This document shows positions 45,448-53,091 of a DNA stretch of 64,000 nucleotides, in pieces. The position numbers were made by a program, and so were the translations under genes. Below the pieces are notes generated by a model. That model ran no database searches, had not been told where the DNA came from, and saw nothing but the letters and a program-made list of their open reading frames with translations. Source of the stretch: JACCZH01 sp963729445 (lineage in GTDB: Bacteria > Chloroflexota > Chloroflexia > Thermomicrobiales > CFX8); the NCBI GenBank assembly GCA_963729445.1, contig CAVSNU010000005.1:868001-932000 (forward strand). The letters run 5' to 3'. The number at the start of each line of letters is the position of its first letter. The first letter of the stretch is position 1.

Positions 45448-46407
45448 TCAGTACCCTTTGCGCTTGTCAATCACACCCTCAAGCGGCTCGTCGTTCTGCA
45501 GATGCTGAAGGTTCGCGCAGACGCGGTCGATGATGCGGCCGATGCGGTGCTGGCTGGCCCCTGCGGTATGCGGCGTGATGATGATCTGGTCGTAGTTCCA
45601 GAGGGGGCTCGACGCGGGCAGCGGTTCTTCGGCGCTGACATCGAGCCCGGCCCCGGTGAGGTGTCCGCTCTCTATGGCCTCGATCAGCGCGTCCTCATCG
45701 ATAATTCCGCCACGGGTGACGTTCACGACATAACCACCAGCCGGCATCGTCGCGAAGACCCTGGAATCGACCATGCCCAGCGTTTCCGATGTCTTCGGGC
45801 AACAGACGAACAGGACATCGCTGCGGGCAGCCATTTCGAGCAGGCACTCGGGCCTGCCGAGCAATTCGACATAGTCCGGGGCGGTTTCAACGTCCGGATC
45901 AATCGCCAGAGTGCGCATCCCGAAGGCCCGGGCGCGCTCGGCGACCGAGATGCCCGTTCCTCCGAGACCGATAATGCCGGCCGTCATGCCACTCAGCTCA
46001 CGGTTGGCAAGGCGCATACCCAGGCGGTTCTCCCAGCTTCGTTGCCGGATGGCCCAGCCGATCGAGCGTGTCATCGCCAGCAGCAAGCCGAAGGCGTGGT
46101 CGGCCAGGTGCGGCCCAACCAGGCCTTTCTCGCTAGTCAGGATGACGTCGCTCTCCACGAAAGCCGGGAAGAGAAACATATCGACGCCGGAGGAGAGTGA
46201 CTGCATCCAGCGCAACCGTCCGGCTCGCTCCAGCATATCCTCATCGATGACACCGATCAGCACATCGACGTCGCGGATCGCCGCTAGCTGCGTTGCGCGG
46301 TCACTCGCTACGATGACTTCGTGTGCTCCGGCCGCCTGCAAGCGCGCGAGCTGTTCATCCGTTACCTCCGGCCAGATATGCTCTCGTGGAGTCAGCATCA
46401 CCTGCAT
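45448..46407 (-). CDS. D-2-hydroxyacid dehydrogenase
   Basis: 319 residues from ATG at 46407 (AGAGGAG upstream). NAD-binding motif GIIGLGGTGISVAERARAFGM, catalytic Arg in YVVNVTRGGIIDEDALIEAI, catalytic Glu/His in the region AEEPLPASSPLWNYDQIIITPHTAGAS. It reduces 2-ketoacids (glyoxylate/hydroxypyruvate type possible) or oxidises D-2-hydroxyacids. Substrate is not clear. Monocistronic, divergent from the alpha/beta-hydrolase. Confidence 0.92.
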   Translation of the reverse strand: MQVMLTPREHIWPEVTDEQLARLQAAGAHEVIVASDRATQLAAIRDVDVLIGVIDEDMLERAGRLRWMQSLSSGVDMFLFPAFVESDVILTSEKGLVGPHLADHAFGLLLAMTRSIGWAIRQRSWENRLGMRLANRELSGMTAGIIGLGGTGISVAERARAFGMRTLAIDPDVETAPDYVELLGRPECLLEMAARSDVLFVCCPKTSETLGMVDSRVFATMPAGGYVVNVTRGGIIDEDALIEAIESGHLTGAGLDVSAEEPLPASSPLWNYDQIIITPHTAGASQHRIGRIIDRVCANLQHLQNDEPLEGVIDKRKGY

Positions 46408-46555
46408 CGTTCTTGCTCCTCTCAACTGGATCATTCGGTGTCAGGAGCATCTTAGCGCGATCTCCCCATGAAGTACGGAAGTCATAGTTGAAGCGGGCCC
46501 CGGACGGTGTAGTATCGTGCAAGCGATGATAGGTGACGCCCGGTTGAGAGAAGTA

Positions 46556-47209
46556 ATGGACGAACAGACCGTCAGGGTTGATGCGACCCGCATAACCTAC
46601 GTTCAAGAGGGAACAGGTCCGGCGTTGATCCTGATCCATGGCGGCGGTACCGGCAGTTCGTGGAGAGTCTGGAAGCCAAACATTGCCGCACTGTCATGCA
46701 ACCATTCCGTATTCGTTCCGGACCTGCCCGGTTTTGGTCAATCGGATCCGGCACCGGTGCCGATTGCTTCCGAGGATGACTACTACCGCTACTATCCGCG
46801 CTTTGTGAAGGCGTTCATGGATACGGCGACCCCGCAGGGAGCAGTGCTGATTGGCATTGGCAACGGGGGCGGCGTCTGCTTGTCCGTGGCTGCGCGCTAT
46901 CCCGAGAAAGTGCGGGCCCTGGTGCTGGTAGATGCGGCGGTGATCGGCCGTGTGATCGAGACGGAGACGAGCCAGCTGCGTTGCCCAACCCTGATCATCT
47001 GGCAGCAGGATGATCTCCTGGTGCCCCCTGACCATGCGCGCATCCTCGCCAGCCGCATCCCTGGCGCGGAGCTGCGGCTGTTCCCGGGCGATGAGTCACG
47101 CGACGAGTGGGCCGGGAACTGGCCGCACCGGCTCTGGCCGGTCGAATTCGATGCGACGGTGCTCGACTTCCTGGCACGTGTCGCCGAGCAGCAGCGCCCT
47201 GTCGAGTAA
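46556..47209 (+). CDS. Alpha/beta-hydrolase-fold protein lacking the catalytic Ser
   Basis: 217 residues from ATG at 46556 (GAGAGAAG upstream; GTG at 46517 is possible). It has the normal fold markers: ALILIHGGGTGSSWRVWKPN (oxyanion HGGG), SVFVPDLPGFGQSDP and RCPTLIIWQQDDLLVPPDHA (Asp). The nucleophile elbow, normally GxSxGG, reads LIGIGNGGGVCLSVAARYP, with Gly at the Ser position. The His region reads NWPHRLWPVEF instead of GHWPHLE. So it is probably a non-hydrolytic member or uses another mechanism. Confidence 0.82.
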   Translation: MDEQTVRVDATRITYVQEGTGPALILIHGGGTGSSWRVWKPNIAALSCNHSVFVPDLPGFGQSDPAPVPIASEDDYYRYYPRFVKAFMDTATPQGAVLIGIGNGGGVCLSVAARYPEKVRALVLVDAAVIGRVIETETSQLRCPTLIIWQQDDLLVPPDHARILASRIPGAELRLFPGDESRDEWAGNWPHRLWPVEFDATVLDFLARVAEQQRPVE

Positions 47210-47211
47210 GG

Positions 47212-47335
47212 GCTACTCCAGCTGCGCTGCGCCCGGTCGCAGGTGCGGCACTTTCCAGGCGAGCAAGACAATGAGTGCGATCTCATCTCCGATCGAGACC
47301 GCGTTGGGCGCGCCGACGTAGTCTGCCAGCCGACG
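47212..47335 (-). pseudogene. Fragment duplicating the 3' end of the MFS gene at 49.1 kb
   Basis: The stretch from about 47215 repeats, with few changes, the 3' end of the MFS gene starting at 49055: both carry CGCTGCGCCCGGTCGCAGGT and GCACTTTCCAGGCGAGCAAG, then GGCGCGCCGACGTAGTCTGC. About 15 bases are deleted in the middle. Only the last 40 codons of the gene are represented, so this is a non-functional duplicate in the same orientation. Confidence 0.75.
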
Positions 47336-48085
47336 CTAGTCTACGATCGCGCCGCAGGAGATGTTGACCTCAGTGGAGGTGATCGTGCGGGCGAGATCGG
47401 AAGCCACGAAGGCTGCCACATTGCCCACGTCGGCCAACGTCGCTGCTCGGTTCAGCAAGGTGGCCTGCTGGATGCTAGCTGCGATATCGCCGCGCCCTGG
47501 AACGGTGTCGGGGATCGTTTCGGGCACACCTCCCGTTTTCAGGGTGACGACCCGGATACCGTGCTGGCCGAGCTCGCAGGCCCACTGGCGGCGCAGACCT
47601 TCGATGGCATCAAGAGCGACTTTGAACCCGCCCAATCCGGGCAGCGTCTGGGGACCGCCTCCGCCGAACGCCAATATCACCCCGGATCCACGCCTGACCA
47701 TGTGCCGGGCAGCTGCCCTGGTGGTTAAGAACTGGGTCCGCATCGCCGTCGTGATCGGATGTATGAAATCGTCAACGGCTATCTCGGTTAATGGCGCCTG
47801 GACGTCTCCGTAGCCAATAACGTTGAACGAGATATCGATGTGCCCTGCCTGCTCGACCACTGCGTCGACATACCCATCAACCGCCCGCTCATCGAGGGCA
47901 TCGATCACAGCGGTATCTGCGACGCCGCCGTTCGAGCGGATCTCGGCGGCGACGGTGTCGAGTGTCGTCCTGGTGCGACCGGAGAGAAACACTCTGGCCC
48001 CCTCGCGAGCAAAGGCACGGGCCACGGCACCGCCGATCGGACCGCCCGCCCCGTAGATTACGGCAACTTTGTTATCCAGCAACAT
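47336..48085 (-). CDS. SDR-family protein with atypical catalytic site
   Basis: 249-residue Rossmann-fold protein. NAD(P)-binding VAVIYGAGGPIGGAVARAFA, VFLSGRTRTTLDTVAAEI and FNVIGYGD (usually NNAG) are recognisable. The normal YxxxK is replaced: the active-site segment reads TLPGLGGFKVALDAIEGLRR, keeping Lys but with Leu where Tyr should be, and the catalytic Ser region is FGGGGP. It may therefore be a regulatory or non-redox member, or belong to a divergent SDR branch. It lies on the same strand as the SRPBCC and MFS genes. Confidence 0.85.
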   Translation of the reverse strand: MLLDNKVAVIYGAGGPIGGAVARAFAREGARVFLSGRTRTTLDTVAAEIRSNGGVADTAVIDALDERAVDGYVDAVVEQAGHIDISFNVIGYGDVQAPLTEIAVDDFIHPITTAMRTQFLTTRAAARHMVRRGSGVILAFGGGGPQTLPGLGGFKVALDAIEGLRRQWACELGQHGIRVVTLKTGGVPETIPDTVPGRGDIAASIQQATLLNRAATLADVGNVAAFVASDLARTITSTEVNISCGAIVD

Positions 48086-48418
48086 TATTGATCCGTCCTG
48101 TCTGCGCTACAACGCATCGCGGTGTAAGTCGGCGTTCATGATGTAGTCGAACCAACCCACCGAAAATCGACATGTCCTGACCAAACCCTGTACGCTGGAA
48201 TTCGGTAGTCCTCATCTCTACTCGGCTCATTCTGCGAACCCGTAAAGAGATCGCTTGGTGTACAACCCCGGGGCCAAGCGAGCCAATTAGGCGGTACACG
48301 AAGTCATCCGATTCTCTAAATTGACGTAACGCAGACGCCAGCTGGAATGAGTCCGTCCAGCCAGGGATGTGCAAGAGGTCAATTTCGGGCTTCGGTGCCA
48401 ACGGGAACTTCCGCTATC
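48086..48418. other. Gap with no recognised feature
   Basis: About 330 bases between the SDR and SRPBCC genes. A 109-codon minus frame (48072-48401) overlaps the SDR start and lacks homology and a ribosome site; it is not called. Confidence 0.5.
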
Positions 48419-48895
48419 CTACTCGACATAGCGAGCCAGCTTCTCAAGTGACGACCGCGTGCCGGCGTCATTATCCTCGGGGCGGATGCCTGAAGGTATG
48501 TTCTCAAACACGATGGTCACTTCTGTCCCGTTGGCGCGCTCCTCGAAGGTGACCACCATGGTCATCTCTCCAGCAAATTCGGGGTCCGTCGTGTCAAAGG
48601 CTATCGCCTGGACGATTCTGGTTGGGGGCGTGAGCTCGATGAACCGTGCCGTGTACCGGTCTTCGCGCTCCGAGGTCTTCCCGCGGTACTCCTGGTCGGA
48701 AGAGGGATAGTACAGTGACATCTGATATCCGCCGCCAACTCGGGCGTCGAACGCATGAACCTCTCCGGTCATCTCTTCCGGCGAGAGCCAGACAGCCAAG
48801 GCTGCCGGGTCGGTAAACGCTCGATAGAGAGCTTCGCGCGGAGCCTTGATGACGTTCGAGGTTCTCGTGCTGGCACCGGAGTTCGCATCTGTCAT
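48419..48895 (-). CDS. SRPBCC/AHSA1-type ligand-binding protein
   Basis: 158 residues from the ATG at 48895 (a longer frame runs to 48988). It is an AHSA1/START-like fold: SNVIKAPREALYRAFTDPAA, LAVWLSPEEMTGEVHAFDAR, GGYQMSLYYPS, ARFIELTPPTRIVQAIAF, EMTMVVTFEERANGTEVTIV and GTRSSLEKLARYVE. Such proteins bind hydrophobic ligands or modulate Hsp90-like partners; the precise role is unknown. The start is not fixed by a clear ribosome site. Confidence 0.85.
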   Translation of the reverse strand: MTDANSGASTRTSNVIKAPREALYRAFTDPAALAVWLSPEEMTGEVHAFDARVGGGYQMSLYYPSSDQEYRGKTSEREDRYTARFIELTPPTRIVQAIAFDTTDPEFAGEMTMVVTFEERANGTEVTIVFENIPSGIRPEDNDAGTRSSLEKLARYVE

Positions 48896-49055
48896 GGGGT
48901 TTATCCATTCACAGTCACGCCAGGAACGGTCACCACGCATTGTGGGGGTATCCGTGGCGACCATGATTGAAGGCTCCTGTCTGTTCAACGCTGCCTACGG
49001 ACTGAAGAGGATCCACCTGTGTCAAGCTGAGCAGTAGCGCCCGGTCGGCTAGGGT

Positions 49056-50348
49056 CTACTCCAGCTCCGCTGCGCCCGGTCGCAGGTGCGGCACTTTCCA
49101 GGCGAGCAAGACAATGAGGACGAGCGCGATCCCACAGGCGATGGAGACCGCGCTGGGCGCGCCGACGTAGTCTGCCAGCCAGCCGATGGGAAGCTGTCCG
49201 ACGGGCAACAGTCCCCAGGTCAGCATGTTGATCGAGAGCACCCGGCCGCGCACTTCAGGAGCGGCGCGCATGACCATGACGGTGTTGTTGACCGCCAGGA
49301 AGGTTGCGCTGAAGAGTCCGGATAAACCCAGTAACAGCGCGGATGGTACGAGCCATGGTGTTTGGGCGAAGAGCAGCACGATGATTGCGAACCCTCCACA
49401 GGCCAGAATTTGAAACCCTGGCCGCGCCACTGCCGAACGGAATGCTGCCACGCACAACGCCCCGGCAACCGAGCCGATCCCCGCGCAAGCCATCAAGAGG
49501 CCAAGGCCCTGTGAACCAACCGAGAGCACGTCGCGTGCAAAGACCGGCATCAGGTTGAGATAGGGCATCACAAACACGGTCGCGATGGTCGCCAGCAGGA
49601 TCAAACCGGTGAGCATCGGGTCGCGCGCGACATACACGAGGCCCTCGGTGACGCTCGCGAGCACCCGCGGGCGGGCTCCCGTCTCAGTTGACTGAGCTGT
49701 CTTGGGCAGGCGCATCGTTGAGAGCATCGCGAAGATCTGGAGCCCTGCCGCTACGGCGAAGGTGCCAGTCAATCCAACCGTTGCGATCAGCAATCCGGCG
49801 AGTGAGGGCCCAAAGACGCGGGTAGCGTTTTGCCCCGCCGCGTTCAGCGCGACGGCGTTACTAAGGTCTTTGTTCTCGACCAGCTCGGGGATAATTGCGT
49901 GCCTGGTTGGAAAGATGAACGCCATAAATGACCCGTATGTAAAGGCCAGGATCAATACTGCGAGCTGGGTGATGGTGTCAGTGAAGATCATGATGGCGAA
50001 GAGCGATGCAGCCGTCATGACGCCCAACTGTGCAACGAGCAGCACGTTGCGCTTGGGGAACCGGTCGATAACGACGCCTGCCGGCAACGCCAGGATGAAG
50101 ATCGGAATACCGCTGAAGAAACCGGACAGCCCCACGAAGAAGGCCGAGTCGGTCATCTCCAGCGCCAACCAGCCCAGAGCAATCTGATACATCCAGAACG
50201 CGGTGTTGGTTGCCAGCGTCCCGATCCAGAGCTGGCGTATGCTGGCATAGATTCGGAGCGAGTCGAACATTCCCGGCTGGGCCTTGGCGGTGTGCTCCAC
50301 CGGAGAGACCGATGCCGGGCCCTCGGAAGCCTTTCTTCTGTCGATCAT
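49056..50348 (-). CDS. Major facilitator superfamily transporter (EntS-like)
   Basis: 430 residues with twelve membrane segments. The loop ALPAGVVIDRFPKRNVLLVAQ is MFS motif A, and FPTRHAIIPELVENKDLSNA is typical of the EntS/DHA3 siderophore and drug exporter group. Its last 40 codons are duplicated 1.8 kb downstream (47212-47335) as a fragment. It follows the UxxU selenoprotein gene, 39 bases after that gene's stop, on the same strand. Confidence 0.9.
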   Translation of the reverse strand: MIDRRKASEGPASVSPVEHTAKAQPGMFDSLRIYASIRQLWIGTLATNTAFWMYQIALGWLALEMTDSAFFVGLSGFFSGIPIFILALPAGVVIDRFPKRNVLLVAQLGVMTAASLFAIMIFTDTITQLAVLILAFTYGSFMAFIFPTRHAIIPELVENKDLSNAVALNAAGQNATRVFGPSLAGLLIATVGLTGTFAVAAGLQIFAMLSTMRLPKTAQSTETGARPRVLASVTEGLVYVARDPMLTGLILLATIATVFVMPYLNLMPVFARDVLSVGSQGLGLLMACAGIGSVAGALCVAAFRSAVARPGFQILACGGFAIIVLLFAQTPWLVPSALLLGLSGLFSATFLAVNNTVMVMRAAPEVRGRVLSINMLTWGLLPVGQLPIGWLADYVGAPSAVSIACGIALVLIVLLAWKVPHLRPGAAELE

Positions 50349-50387
50349 CGTGCGCCAGTTGTCGCGCGAACTGTGACGGATGGTTGC

Positions 50388-51203
50388 TTACGGCACGACT
50401 CGTTCAAAGACATATCGTTGTCCAATAGTTTCGCCTGCGCTTACCTCTGGCGCGACTGTCACCAGTCGCCAGCCCTCGCGCATGAAGCGATGAATTTCTT
50501 CGTACTGGCTCATGACCATCTGGCCGAGCACTTCGCGTTCGAGTACAGCCGGGCCTTCGATCTCGTCCTTTGCAGGCTCCCGATAAAAGCCGAGCGCCGG
50601 GTCGTTCCGTTCTTGAATCTGGCGCAGCAGTCCCGCTTCCGTTGGGACGACGACGCTGACCAGTTGCTCGCGCTGACCGCGCAGATTCAGAATCTCTTCG
50701 ATCAATCGCGAGTTCGGCACCCGATGCCGTGCGGTTGGGCCGACGTATTCGAAGCGCACGATGCGGTCGTTGGCCGCGCTATCGATCAGGAACATCGAGG
50801 TGAGTGCGATCCTTCTGTCTCGCGGCTCATTCTCGTGGAACGCGTGATATTTCCGTGCAACCTCGGCGTCAACGTCGCTCAGCAGCATAAAGGGTAGATC
50901 GAGTTTCTCACGTAGTTCGCGGTTGATTTCCGGCGTGTCGTTGGCGGCTGCCACGAGCTCGACGCCCAGCGCCTTGAACTCGAAATAGGACTGACGCAAC
51001 TGCGTCAGGTGCAGTCGTCAGGTGGGTCACCAGTGGCCGCGATAGAGATGCAGGATGACAGGCCCTCGACGGGTGAGACGGCGCAGGGTGACGCCGTGGC
51101 CTTGCTCGTCTGCCAGCTCAAACTCCGGCGCGGGCTGCCCCAATAGCGGTTCGCGACCGGCGATGTCGCTCGGCCCTCCGAGAAATGCACCAATTCCGCT
51201 CAC
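50388..51203 (-). CDS. Double-selenocysteine (UxxU) peroxiredoxin-like protein
   Basis: 271 residues when both in-frame UGA codons (51029-51027 and 51020-51018) are read as Sec59 and Sec62. The frame upstream is clean: VSGIGAFLGGPSDI, LLGQPAPEFELADEQGHG and PVILHLYRGHW. Then comes UPTU, and the frame continues RLHLTQLRQSYFEFKALGVE, LVAAANDTPEINRELREKLD and DVDAEVARKYHAFHENEP. Family members have WCPxC here, so both active-site Cys are replaced. A C-terminal part of about 100 residues (after about residue 170) is unmatched. GTG 51203 has GGAGG five bases upstream. A perfect 7-bp AGTT-loop hairpin follows. A UxxU family (SelL) has been described before; this looks like a member or relative. An M28-like gene lies 55 bases upstream on the same strand. 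Confidence 0.87.
50991..51008 (-). promoter_or_regulatory. Bacterial SECIS element in the UxxU peroxiredoxin gene
   Basis: CTGACGC AGTT GCGTCAG on the minus strand is a perfect 7-bp hairpin. The loop starts 26 bases after the first UGA (25 nt between) and 17 after the second (16 nt between), so one element could serve both codons within the known 16-37 nt window. The second loop base is G, as required. Confidence 0.83.
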
Positions 51204-51258
51204 AGTATCCTCCGTTAGTCGCGGTCACTCACAAATGACCCGCGCAGAGCATGGTGCA

Positions 51259-52593
51259 TCATTCGTCGCCGCTTGGCAAGTCTCCGGCAACGACCGGTGT
51301 CTCGGTGGTGTCCTGGATTGAGGCGGCCGTGCGCGCCAGCATCGCTCGTGCCGCGACCTCCCGGTCTAATGCGCCGATGGCGTTACTGAGGAAGACAACG
51401 GTGTCTTCGATACTCGTCTCGTGGACCTGGTGGGGCAGATCCTCGGCGTCATCGAACATCGGGATGCGGTTCAGGCCGTCTACGCCGGCGACGACGATCG
51501 ATTGGTAACCGGCGCGCTGGGTGGCGTATGCCTGAGTCGAGAACGGCAGGCGGTTGATGGTGCGCGTCTCGGTGGCGATCTGATCGCCACGGACCGTGTC
51601 GAAGATCCAGGTCAACAGAGGCGTTGCCTGGGCTGTGCGCAGGCCCGCGCCGGCACGCTTGGGAATGACCGGCGGCCCGCCACCAGGGCTCTCGAGATGG
51701 ACAAAATAGGTGATGTCCGGATCGAAGGTGTTTCTTCGCAGGAACTCGCTGATCCCCGACCCCTCAACGGTGGACGATCCCACTCCCAGAAACCAGACCT
51801 CGAGCCAGCGTGGAGACTGCTGTGCGGTGCGCTCGGCCAGTCCCAATAGCGCGGCGATACCACTAGCGTTACTGATTGCGCCGGGAGAATGGGTGTTTCT
51901 CTGTTCACGTTCTCCAAGTAACGCGAGCGCCAGAACGAGCATGAGACCCGGTATGGCGAAGAGCGGAGCAAGCGAGTCGTTGCCGCTCACGAGTATCGCC
52001 ACCGTAATGATGACCGCGATCGCCTGTGCCGCGAGAATCAAGACGTGCATCCAGCCATACAGGAAACCCCAGTGCTTGCGAGAGAGCAGCCCAACCGGAC
52101 CGCTGTCGAGCCTGGCCGTCACGATGACGCGGCGCACTTCGCTCTCGCTGGGCGGCACGATCGACAGCACGTTGACGCTCTGCCCGGCAGGTAACCAGTC
52201 CGCGATGCGGATGTAGCCAAGCATGTCGGCGAGGTACAACGCCATCAACCCGAGCAACAGGACCAACCCGAGCGGCGGGAGGAGCACGGCGATGAGGATA
52301 GCGACCAGCGAGCCGAGTGCGCACGCGATCTCCAGGAGTCCTGTTCGTCTGGGCGCATGAGCGCGCAGGCGTGCCGCTGGAAGGCCAATCTCCCGCAGCG
52401 CGTCTACCAGGTAGCTCGCCGCCTCGTTCTCCGCGTCGCTGCCCGGTGGACGCGGTCCAATTTCGCGGGCGAGCATCTCGACGTGGCGGTTGCCATGCGT
52501 CGTTGACACAGCAACCGGGACCGTCTCCGCGTCCTCTGCGCGAACGGTATCCTCAGGCTGTTCGGATGGCGTGTCCTGGTGATTACTCATCAC
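51259..52593 (-). CDS. M28-peptidase-like membrane protein, probably catalytically inactive
   Basis: 444 residues. The N-terminal part AREIGPRPPGSDAENEAASY matches the start of M28 zinc aminopeptidases. Membrane segments (LLEIACALGSLVAILIAVLL, VLLLGLMALYLADML, LILAAQAIAVIITVAILV, FAIPGLMLVLALALLG) are inserted into it. The zinc-site motifs are altered: VTARLDSGP replaces xAHxDS, GAISNASGIAALLGLAE has Ser for the bridging Asp, and STVEG appears for the Glu pair. So it is likely a pseudo-peptidase. It lies 55 bases upstream of the UxxU selenoprotein gene and may be on the same transcript. Confidence 0.78.
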   Translation of the reverse strand: MMSNHQDTPSEQPEDTVRAEDAETVPVAVSTTHGNRHVEMLAREIGPRPPGSDAENEAASYLVDALREIGLPAARLRAHAPRRTGLLEIACALGSLVAILIAVLLPPLGLVLLLGLMALYLADMLGYIRIADWLPAGQSVNVLSIVPPSESEVRRVIVTARLDSGPVGLLSRKHWGFLYGWMHVLILAAQAIAVIITVAILVSGNDSLAPLFAIPGLMLVLALALLGEREQRNTHSPGAISNASGIAALLGLAERTAQQSPRWLEVWFLGVGSSTVEGSGISEFLRRNTFDPDITYFVHLESPGGGPPVIPKRAGAGLRTAQATPLLTWIFDTVRGDQIATETRTINRLPFSTQAYATQRAGYQSIVVAGVDGLNRIPMFDDAEDLPHQVHETSIEDTVVFLSNAIGALDREVAARAMLARTAASIQDTTETPVVAGDLPSGDE

Positions 52594-52803
52594 TCACTGC
52601 CGTTCCATCGTCATCCGGTACTCTAAAATGTACGGTCGGGTACGTTACAGGCATCAAAACAGAACCGGCGGTGCCCGTCAAGGAAAGACCGGTCCCTATC
52701 TATTTTCCGTGGTGGCCAAGGTAGCGTCAATTACGGTATTCTCAAGCTATCAGGCGGGCATTCCGCCAACGAACGGTCGTTCTCCGTAACCGAGGGTGAA
52801 CAC

Positions 52804-53085
52804 GTGCTACAAAAAGTCTTGGATTGGGTGCGAGGCGAGGTCGCGAACGACACCGATTGGCCGATGTGCCCGCGCCACGACACCCGGCTGAAACTGGTCA
52901 AGAAGATTGGGCAGCCAGCCCGCTTCATGGACCAGGAAACCGAAACCTACACGTTGATGTTTCACTGCCCTGTCGAAGAGTGCGATGAGCAGGCGACGCG
53001 CCAGCGAGTACGCACGCAAATTCCGGTGCCCGGCGAACAGCCGCAGCGCCCGCCGTGGGCGGAGCGCGACCGCCGGAGTCTGTAA
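52804..53085 (+). CDS. Small zinc-ribbon-like hypothetical protein
   Basis: 93 residues with two possible metal-binding groups, WPMCPRHDTRL and FHCPVEECDEQATR (CPxxxCxxC-like). The start is GTG at 52804, with GAGGGTG about six bases upstream. Lys/Arg-rich start and Pro/Arg-rich end. No family known. It is six bases upstream of the phosphatase-superfamily gene, so the pair may form an operon. Confidence 0.6.
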   Translation: MLQKVLDWVRGEVANDTDWPMCPRHDTRLKLVKKIGQPARFMDQETETYTLMFHCPVEECDEQATRQRVRTQIPVPGEQPQRPPWAERDRRSL

Positions 53086-53091
53086 GGGCTC

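Noticed and set aside
48072..48401. 109-codon minus-strand frame between SDR and SRPBCC
   Set aside because: Overlaps the SDR start, has no ribosome site and no recognisable motif.
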